DNA from: CAZBXE01 sp964496125
Lineage (GTDB): Bacteria > Chlamydiota > Chlamydiia > Chlamydiales > CAZBXE01
Direction of reading: 5' to 3'
Length of the DNA: 64,000 bases
Assembly: GCA_964496125.1 (NCBI GenBank)
Contig: CAZBXE010000007.1
Span: 33,110-97,109, forward strand
Part shown: piece by piece, positions 58,465-64,000 of the stretch
Position numbering within the stretch: position 1 is the first letter of the stretch
How the letters are laid out: each line of letters begins with the position of its first letter
The notes under the pieces: generated by a model
Told to the model about the DNA's origin: nothing
What the model saw: the letters and a program-made list of their open reading frames with translations, nothing else
The model's database searches: none
Made by a program: the position numbers and the translations under genes

Positions 58465-59878
58465 AAAACCCTGCTTTCCCATCGAAAGAGATCAAGTTTT
58501 GTGTCTGCACAAAGTCAACACCTGCTTCAGAAAGGCGTTCAAGCAAGGTGACAATGACCTTGTGTGTGATCTGCTCCCCTTGGAAGCGGCAACGCCACAG
58601 ATCAATAAGCGTGGTCTCTTTTGATTTTTGGGGCCAGACGCAGACGCTGCGGTTGGTGATGAGCGTAAGTTTGAGGGGCAGGGGTGTGATTTTGTCAATA
58701 ATATTTTTTAATTTTTCTACTGGAATGTGAGATTCGATGTAGACATCCACGCCGATGAGTGTTTTTTCATCTTGCTTGTGCATCGCCTCCTTTTCTTCAA
58801 GGTGGGCATAGATGGGAGGGCTTCCATAGTTTGCTTGCGGGAGAATCTCAGGTTTTTGCCCAAGTCTTTGGCAGACAGCCTTAGAAAACTCCTTGGTCCC
58901 GAGTTTTCGTCTGCTGTGGCCTTCTGTAAAAATGTCGTAGGTATGTATCCCTTCTTCGATGGTTTTTAGCCAAGCATTGTGTAGTGTGGTCGCAATCGCA
59001 GGTTTGCCGATGTGGACAAGCATCATGATGGCGGCAAGGAGAAGACCTGAGGGGTTGGCTAGGTTTTGGCCTGCCCTGCGGGGTGCCGAGCCATGGATCG
59101 CTTCAAACATTGCTGCATGTTTGCCGATATTAGCTGAGCCGGCAAGTCCAACGGAGCCTGCAATCTGTGCTGCTACGTCGGAAAGGATGTCTCCGTAGAG
59201 ATTGGGCAGAACAAGAACATCGAAGGCCTCAGGTGTGTCTGCGAGTTTGGCCGCTCCGATATCGACAATCCAATGCTCGTTTTCAATTTCGGGGTAGTCC
59301 TTGGCCATCTCATCAAACACTCTGTGGAACAAGCCATCTGTAAGCTTTAAGATGTTGTCCTTCGTAAAGCAGGTAACTTTTTTGCGGTTGTAGGTTTTTG
59401 CATACTCGAAGGCAAAGCGGCAGATTTTTTCACATCCAGTCCGAGTGATGATTTTTAAAGCCTGACGGACATCGGGGGTTTGTTGATACTCAATGCCGGT
59501 GTAGAGGTCTTCTTCATTTTCTCGTACGACAACTACGTCCATGCGAGGGTGTTTGGTGGAAACAAAAGGGGCGTAAGAGACGCAAGGGCGCACGTTCGCA
59601 TAGAGCCCAAGGGTTGTGCGAAGCGTCACATTCACGCTTTGGAAGCCCCCTCCTTGTGGGGTTGTAATGGGTCCCTTGAGAAACCCCTCTGTTCCTCGTA
59701 TGGTTTCCCAAGCCTTCTCTTCAATGCCGGAGCGTATTCCTTTTTTGTAGATCTTCTCGCCGATCTCAATTGAGTGAATCTCTAGATTAGCACCCGCTTG
59801 ATCAAGCATAAATAATACAGAATCAGTGATTTCGGGGCCAATTCCGTCCCCTTTTGCAACTGTAATAGGAGTCTTCAT
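58457..59878 (-). CDS. icd: NADP-dependent isocitrate dehydrogenase, long form with C-terminal domain
   Basis: A 473-residue TCA-cycle enzyme. It starts MKTPITVAKGDGIGPEITDSV, has the substrate site KGPITTPQGGGFQSVNVTLRTTLGLYANVRP, VVVRENEEDLYTGIEY, and the metal/cofactor regions NLYGDILSDVAAQIAG and FEAIHGSAPRRAGQNLANPSGLLLAAIMM. After ~335 residues it carries an extra domain of ~135 residues (KTLIGVDVYIESHIPVEKLKNII...), as in Thermus- and Rickettsia-type IDH rather than the 416-residue E. coli type. Chlamydiaceae lack this enzyme; environmental chlamydiae have a full TCA cycle. Confidence 0.94.
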   Translation of the reverse strand: MKTPITVAKGDGIGPEITDSVLFMLDQAGANLEIHSIEIGEKIYKKGIRSGIEEKAWETIRGTEGFLKGPITTPQGGGFQSVNVTLRTTLGLYANVRPCVSYAPFVSTKHPRMDVVVVRENEEDLYTGIEYQQTPDVRQALKIITRTGCEKICRFAFEYAKTYNRKKVTCFTKDNILKLTDGLFHRVFDEMAKDYPEIENEHWIVDIGAAKLADTPEAFDVLVLPNLYGDILSDVAAQIAGSVGLAGSANIGKHAAMFEAIHGSAPRRAGQNLANPSGLLLAAIMMLVHIGKPAIATTLHNAWLKTIEEGIHTYDIFTEGHSRRKLGTKEFSKAVCQRLGQKPEILPQANYGSPPIYAHLEEKEAMHKQDEKTLIGVDVYIESHIPVEKLKNIIDKITPLPLKLTLITNRSVCVWPQKSKETTLIDLWRCRFQGEQITHKVIVTLLERLSEAGVDFVQTQNLISFDGKAGFSS

Positions 59879-59917
59879 ACCTTTGTTTATATATCACATT
59901 TCCTTTATTTTACCATT

Positions 59918-60892
59918 GTGATATACCAGACTCCTATGCTTAGAGCTTTATTAGATCAGAAAAAACACTCCCTTTCCCATTTTTTTGCTCATTTGGATAT
60001 CGAGAAGGCAAACGCTGTTCTGGGGGAGATCGAAAATTGTCGTGGGGTTGTGATTTTTACAGGGGTGGGCAAGAGCGGCACGATCGCGCAAAAAGTAGCC
60101 GATACGATGACCTCAACTGGCACAAGGGCCCTTTTTCTCTCCCCTCAAAACGCTCTCCATGGAGACATTGGGATTGTTGCAAAGCAAGACGTTTTTGTCG
60201 TGTTTAGCAAAAGTGGGGAGAGCGATGAGATTTTTCAGCTTCTCCCGGCTGTTCGCAATAAGGGAGCGAGAATTATAGCAGTTGTTTGCCGGGAAAATAG
60301 CCGGCTCTCACGCTCAGCTGACCTTTTCATTGTGCTTCCCTTGGACCGTGAGCTTTGTCCCCATGATTTGGCCCCCACCACCTCAGCCACACTTCAGTTG
60401 ATTTTTGGCGATTTGCTAGCTGTTGCCTTGATGAAAAAAAAAGATTTTAGCGTAGATCAATACGCCCTCAATCACCCGGCCGGCTCAATAGGCAAGAGAA
60501 TAACTCTCAAGGTTCGTGATCTCATGGTACAGGGGGCGAAAGTCCCTACCTGCAAGCCAACAGATCTTTTAGGAAGCGTGATTGTTGAGCTCTCAAACAA
60601 AAGGTGCGGCTGCGTGCTTGTTATGGATGAAGAGTCGAAGATGGAAGGGATCTTTACCGACGGAGATCTACGCCGGGCGCTTCAGGCTCATGGTCCGGGC
60701 GTCCTTAGCCTCCCTGTTGAACAAATGATGACCTGTTCTCCTAAGTGGACTTTTCCAGAAAAACTCGCGTTTGAAGCGATGAAAGAAATGGAAGATCCCA
60801 AAAGAGAGGTGACCTCTCTTCCCGTTCTTACCGAGGATAAGAAGGTAGTTGGCTTAATTAAGCTGCACGATATCATTCAATCGGGACTCTAG
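59918..60892 (+). CDS. kdsD: Arabinose-5-phosphate isomerase KdsD/KpsF
   Basis: A 324-residue enzyme that isomerises ribulose 5-phosphate to arabinose 5-phosphate for Kdo. The SIS domain has VVIFTGVGKSGTIAQKVADTMTSTGT, FLSPQNALHGDIGIV and FSKSGESDEIFQLLP; two CBS domains follow from ~residue 200 (VRDLMVQGAKVP..., VEQMMTCSPKWTF...). A start at GTG 59918 or ATG 59936 is possible; no strong ribosome site separates them. Chlamydia has a KpsF homologue (CT207). Its 3' end overlaps the converging membrane gene by 39 bp. Confidence 0.95.
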   Translation: MIYQTPMLRALLDQKKHSLSHFFAHLDIEKANAVLGEIENCRGVVIFTGVGKSGTIAQKVADTMTSTGTRALFLSPQNALHGDIGIVAKQDVFVVFSKSGESDEIFQLLPAVRNKGARIIAVVCRENSRLSRSADLFIVLPLDRELCPHDLAPTTSATLQLIFGDLLAVALMKKKDFSVDQYALNHPAGSIGKRITLKVRDLMVQGAKVPTCKPTDLLGSVIVELSNKRCGCVLVMDEESKMEGIFTDGDLRRALQAHGPGVLSLPVEQMMTCSPKWTFPEKLAFEAMKEMEDPKREVTSLPVLTEDKKVVGLIKLHDIIQSGL

Positions 60893-61603
60893 ACCCGTTT
60901 TCCAGACAACCAGAGCGTAGCCTATATTCCAGAGGAGAAAGAGAAAGACTGTAAAATCGTTTTTTCTTGTCTGGACGATGGGGTTTTGGCAAGGCGTATT
61001 CAAAGCTCGCATTCTTTCGAGGTGGAAGCAAAAGGCTCCATTCCATTCTTTATCCAGGTAGGAGGTAAAAGCCTCTTCAAGCTCTTTTTTTTGCATGTAG
61101 GTGTCTTGACTGAGGGGCCTGTCTCGGTAGTGAGCGAGTAGATATGATTCTGTTGGGAAAAGAGCCTCCTCTGGTGTTATTTTTGCACGGTGGTAAGAGC
61201 TATTGTCTAGGCAAAAGAGAAGTGCAAGTAGGGGCAGTAAATATAAGGCTTCTCTTGCTCCTGATACCTTTTTGAGAAGTAGAAAAGGGAGAATCAGAGA
61301 AAAAAGAAGCCATCCCAGAAGAAAAATAGGCTGCCTTTGAAGATAGGAGCCGTGTTCGTCAGTAGGTGTGGGGTAGAGCGTGTCCTTTTCACTCTCGGAT
61401 AAGAGGTGAAATTCAGGCTGATTTTTTAACCACTCGTAGAGCAGAGTCTTTTTTTTCTCTTGATAGTGGCGATAGGTGTAAGGAGAGGAGCAGAGAAAGA
61501 GGAGAAGGGAAAAGGCAAAGCAAAGGTGCAGGATGGAGAAGACCCGTGCTGGTAGGGGGAGATAGTCTTCTTTTTTGTACGATTTTTTCTTCTTCTGAAA
61601 CAT
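60854..61603 (-). CDS. Membrane protein of unknown function
   Basis: A 249-residue protein that I do not recognise. A Lys-rich N-terminus (FQKKKKSYKKE) precedes a hydrophobic helix at ~21-42 (VFSILHLCFAFSLLLFLC). Further helices lie at ~94-113, ~118-132 and ~222-238 (FTVFLFLLWNIGYALVVW). The rest is polar and probably extracytoplasmic. The protein ends within the kdsD 3' end (39-bp overlap on opposite strands). It diverges from the LMF gene with a 36-bp gap. Confidence 0.62.
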   Translation of the reverse strand: MFQKKKKSYKKEDYLPLPARVFSILHLCFAFSLLLFLCSSPYTYRHYQEKKKTLLYEWLKNQPEFHLLSESEKDTLYPTPTDEHGSYLQRQPIFLLGWLLFSLILPFLLLKKVSGAREALYLLPLLALLFCLDNSSYHRAKITPEEALFPTESYLLAHYRDRPLSQDTYMQKKELEEAFTSYLDKEWNGAFCFHLERMRALNTPCQNPIVQTRKNDFTVFLFLLWNIGYALVVWKTGLESRLNDIVQLN

Positions 61604-61639
61604 AGAAAGCAGCTTAAGTTATTTACCAATTTCCTCACA

Positions 61640-63073
61640 ATGCATAGGATGACGGATATGTTTGATCCGGAAAACTACACCCTTGCGACCCATCTTTTCG
61701 TGCGCCTCTTAGGTCTGATTTACTTTTTTACTTTTTTTGGTTTTTGTTTCCAAATCAAGGGACTTTTGGGAAAGTGGGGGATTCTACCAGCAGAGGAATA
61801 TCTCACGCTTGTTCGGAATTATTACAAAAAAAACAGGTTTTTTGCTGTTCCTTCGTTATTTTGGTTGGATGCCAGCGACAGGGCGCTAGTAGGAGTTGCC
61901 GTCTTAGGATCGATTGGCTCAATTCTTCTTGTTTTTGGGGTTTTTCCTGCAGTTTTGCTCCCTGTTCTTTTTTTTCTTTACCTCTCCATTTTTTCGGTCG
62001 GGCAAGATTTTATGAGTTTTGGTTGGGAGACGCTTCTCTTAGAGCTTACATACTATGCGTTTCTCTTTAGCCTAACCACTCTGCCGAATGCACTTGTTTT
62101 TGCGTCGATGACGCTTTTTATCTTTCGCTTCCACTTTCTTGCTGGATGGATCAAGTTAAAGCATGGGGATGCCACATGGAAAGGATGCACCGCACTTTGC
62201 TATCACTTTGAAACTCAGCCGATTCCGAACGTTCAAGCCTGGTATGCGCATAAACTACCCGCATGGTTGCACAAAGTGATGACTGGAGGTGTGTTTTTCT
62301 TCGAGATGATCGTCCCTTTTGCCGTTTTTGGACCTGAAGAGGTGCGGCTTTTTGCCTTTTTTGGTCTTCTTGCCCTGCAGTTTGGGATTTGGTTCACAGG
62401 TAATTTTGCATTTTTGAACCACATGACGTGCGTAATGTTAGTACCTCTTGTAGGTAATACGTATCTGTCCCACCTTGTTGGTCCTGTTCCTCCTATCGAG
62501 GGGACCCCCCTGCTTCTTGAGCTTCTTCTTTCTTTTATCGGTGCCTGGCTTGTTTTTTTACAGCTTGTAAGAATCTATAACGAATTTTTTCCAAACGCCT
62601 ATTTTACTGGGGTATTAAGAGCGGTTGATCGCTATTTCCTCGCTCACCAATTTGCGATTTTTGCACACATGACAACAAAAAGGTACGAGATCGTCATAGA
62701 GGCAAGCATGGATGGAAAGACTTGGAAAGAGTATGGATTTTGGTTTAAACCCTCAGAGTTAACCTATCGCCCTAGGAGAGTCTCTCCCTATCAGCCGCGT
62801 CTTGACTGGGTGATTTGGTTTCTTCCCTTTGGGTCTTTTGGGAATTATAGGTGGTTTCATAAGTTTTTACAGCGGCTTCTTGAGGGGTCAGCAGATGTAC
62901 TAGCTCTCCTGAGGCACAACCCTTTTCCACACGAACCGCCACGCTATGTTAGAGCACAGGCGTATCTCTATGAGTTTAGCGACTTTAAAGCACGAAGCGA
63001 GAGAGGAGAATGGTGGAAAAGAACCTACATTGGCACCTATTCTCCCACACTAAATTTACAATCATTTCGTTAA
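61640..63073 (+). CDS. Lipase maturation factor (LMF1) family membrane protein
   Basis: A 477-residue polytopic membrane protein. The LMF family is recognised from GLIYFFTFFGFCFQIKGLLGKWGILPAEEYL at the N-terminus, SVGQDFMSFGWETLLLELTYYA near residue 118, FRFHFLAGWIKLKHGDATWKGCTALCYHFETQPIPNVQAWYAHKLP, and the soluble C-terminal part (YEIVIEASMDGKTWKEYGFWFKP...YQPRLDWVIWF). In animals LMF1 folds secreted lipases in the ER; bacterial members have no settled function. The bacterial protein may help fold or export a lipase. It is the last protein gene before the rRNA operon. Confidence 0.85.
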   Translation: MHRMTDMFDPENYTLATHLFVRLLGLIYFFTFFGFCFQIKGLLGKWGILPAEEYLTLVRNYYKKNRFFAVPSLFWLDASDRALVGVAVLGSIGSILLVFGVFPAVLLPVLFFLYLSIFSVGQDFMSFGWETLLLELTYYAFLFSLTTLPNALVFASMTLFIFRFHFLAGWIKLKHGDATWKGCTALCYHFETQPIPNVQAWYAHKLPAWLHKVMTGGVFFFEMIVPFAVFGPEEVRLFAFFGLLALQFGIWFTGNFAFLNHMTCVMLVPLVGNTYLSHLVGPVPPIEGTPLLLELLLSFIGAWLVFLQLVRIYNEFFPNAYFTGVLRAVDRYFLAHQFAIFAHMTTKRYEIVIEASMDGKTWKEYGFWFKPSELTYRPRRVSPYQPRLDWVIWFLPFGSFGNYRWFHKFLQRLLEGSADVLALLRHNPFPHEPPRYVRAQAYLYEFSDFKARSERGEWWKRTYIGTYSPTLNLQSFR

Positions 63074-63469
63074 ATTAAAATTTGAACTAATATTATTGCA
63101 ATGGGAGCTGTTGTTGTTTTTGCAAAATTTGCAAAAGAGACCCCATTTTGGTCAAAAAAAGAGGGTTTTTTCCGTAAATTTAATCCCTTTTCAGAACCAT
63201 TTTTGGGGGCAAAAATCGCATTTTTACGAGTGCGGGAAAAATATTTTCGGAAAGGTGTTGCGAAATATTCAGCGATTTCATATATTTAAATCACTTTCGA
63301 CGCGAGATCGCACGAATAAGTGAAACAACTAAGAGTGTTTCGAAGCAGTTTTGACAGAATAAGAGAAGTGATGTACAAGCAATGAAGTTTGTGCGGGATG
63401 TGCGAAAAGCACGTCCCCAAAATATAAGTTAGTTAAAATTTAATCATGCCAAATTGTCATAGATTTTTT
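63074..63469 (+). other. rRNA operon upstream region and leader
   Basis: About 400 bp without a supported gene. A tentative promoter is TTGACA (63351-63356), 17 bp, TACAAG (63374-63379), with a weak -10. A hairpin GGGATGTGC/GCACGTCCC (63395-63403, 63409-63417, loop GAAAA, one G-U pair) may be part of the pre-16S leader or a processing stem. The remainder is AT-rich. No boxA could be named with confidence. Confidence 0.45.
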
Positions 63470-64000
63470 TTCTGTGAGAATTTGATCCTGGTTCAGATTG
63501 AATGCTGACGGCGTGGATGAGGCATGCAAGTCGAACGAAGTCGCAAGACTTAGTGGCGGAAGGGTTAGTAATACATGGGTAACTTACCCCTTACTTGGGA
63601 ATAACGGTTGGAAACGACCGCTAATACCGAATGTGGTGGCTTAAGTAGTCTTAGGTTCATTAAAGTGGGGGATCTTCGGACCTCGCGGTAAGGGAAGGGC
63701 CCATGCGATATCAGCTAGTTGGTAGGGTAACGGCCTACCAAGGCTAAGACGTCTAGGCGGATTGAGAGATTGACCGCCAACACTGGGACTGAGATACTGC
63801 CCAGACTCCTACGGGAGGCTGCAGTCGAGAATCTTTCGCAATGGGCGAAAGCCTGACGAAGCGACGCCGTGTGAGCGAAGAAGGCCTTCGGGTTGTAAAG
63901 CTCTTTCGCTTGGGAACAAGGAATGGGGATTAATACTCTTCAAACTTGAGGGTACCAGGTAAAGAAGCACCGGCTAACTCCGTGCCAGCAGCTGCGGTAA
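63470..64000 (+). rRNA. rrs: 16S ribosomal RNA (5' part, truncated by window end)
   Basis: The sequence from about 63470 matches the 5' domain of 16S rRNA: GAGAATTTGATCCTGG near the start, GCGTGGATGAGGCATGCAAG, the ACGGGAGGCTGCAGTCGAG bacterial signature and GTGCCAGCAGCTGCGGTAA at the window end, E. coli positions ~8 to ~533. The GAGAATTTGAT...GGTTCAG start and TGCAGTCGAGAATCTTTCGCAATG are characteristic of Chlamydiales. The 5' end is estimated by counting from the conserved AGAxTTTGATC. Confidence 0.97.

Noticed and set aside
63096..63323. 75- and 62-residue frames upstream of the 16S gene
   Set aside because: They overlap each other in the rRNA leader, lack a good ribosome binding site and show no recognisable domain; the region is better explained as leader DNA.

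Overview
The window is a gene-dense stretch of chromosome from a member of the Chlamydiales that is probably outside the family Chlamydiaceae (an amoeba- or arthropod-associated 'environmental' chlamydia). The evidence is direct. The right end holds the first ~530 nt of a 16S rRNA gene with chlamydial signatures (GAGAATTTGATC start, CAGCAGCTGCGG). There is a euo-type developmental repressor, a tandem pair of ATP/ADP translocases, and a MurA whose catalytic Cys is replaced by Asp as in Chlamydia. Several gene orders match what I recall of Chlamydia: sppA-polA-coaE-rho, nrdR-dksA-lspA, rplU-rpmA-obg, euo next to recJ, and DUF2709-like gene-tsaE next to dnaQ. Isocitrate dehydrogenase, acetyl-CoA synthetase and GmhA point to broader metabolism than Chlamydiaceae.

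Layout. 1-1.1 kb: left-truncated CcdA/DipZ-type thiol-disulfide protein and a 3'-truncated uridine kinase. 1.1-7.7 kb: acs, hsp20, a coiled-coil gene, gltX, DedA, a CDP-alcohol phosphatidyltransferase and a decayed NUDIX gene. 7.8-12.3 kb: two tandem nucleotide translocases, then pgk. 12.4-15.5 kb: pdxH facing a four-gene operon (DUF2709-like, tsaE, engB, dnaQ). 15.6-20.9 kb: leucine dehydrogenase, argS, epmB, murA. 21-30.2 kb: TPR protein, rsmD, ispF, a GNAT, two small secreted low-complexity proteins, pgeF, a candidate inclusion-membrane-type protein, rsmB, a small Cys-rich protein and a CysJ-like reductase. 30.4-38.3 kb: recJ, euo, two S41 proteases (one without a PDZ domain) flanking scpAB, and tRNA-Phe. 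38.4-41.2 kb: rplU, three tiny basic peptide genes, rpmA, obg. 41.2-47.8 kb: sppA, polA, coaE, rho and an unknown membrane-anchored protein. 48.1-52.7 kb: nrdR, dksA-like, lspA, an unknown gene, pncC, a methyltransferase, a SpoU methylase and an RluA synthase. 52.7-63.1 kb: an unknown membrane protein, brnQ, a polytopic membrane protein, a thioredoxin-fold protein, gmhA-lpxK, icd, kdsD, an unknown membrane protein and an LMF-family protein. 63.47 kb to the end: 16S rRNA.

How the genes work together. The translocases import host ATP and, with BrnQ, fit an intracellular lifestyle. LpxK, KdsD and GmhA feed the LPS core; MurA feeds peptidoglycan. euo sits divergent to a Tsp-like protease, placing developmental control beside envelope proteolysis. 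The translation and replication genes (gltX, argS, rplU, rpmA, obg, engB, tsaE, rsmB, rsmD, polA, rho) are ordinary housekeeping.

The least expected items are the following. Two or three very short Lys/Ser/Pro-rich peptide genes lie between rplU and rpmA, with strong ribosome binding sites and codon-level evidence that at least the first two are translated. Two diverged copies of a palindromic noncoding element lie at ~35.0 and ~38.55 kb. A DksA/TraR-like protein has CxxT-x17-TxxA in place of four cysteines. One S41 protease lacks its PDZ domain. There are also several gene remnants (udk, NUDIX, the 3' end of rsmB). All calls are made by eye from sequence; no database search was run.
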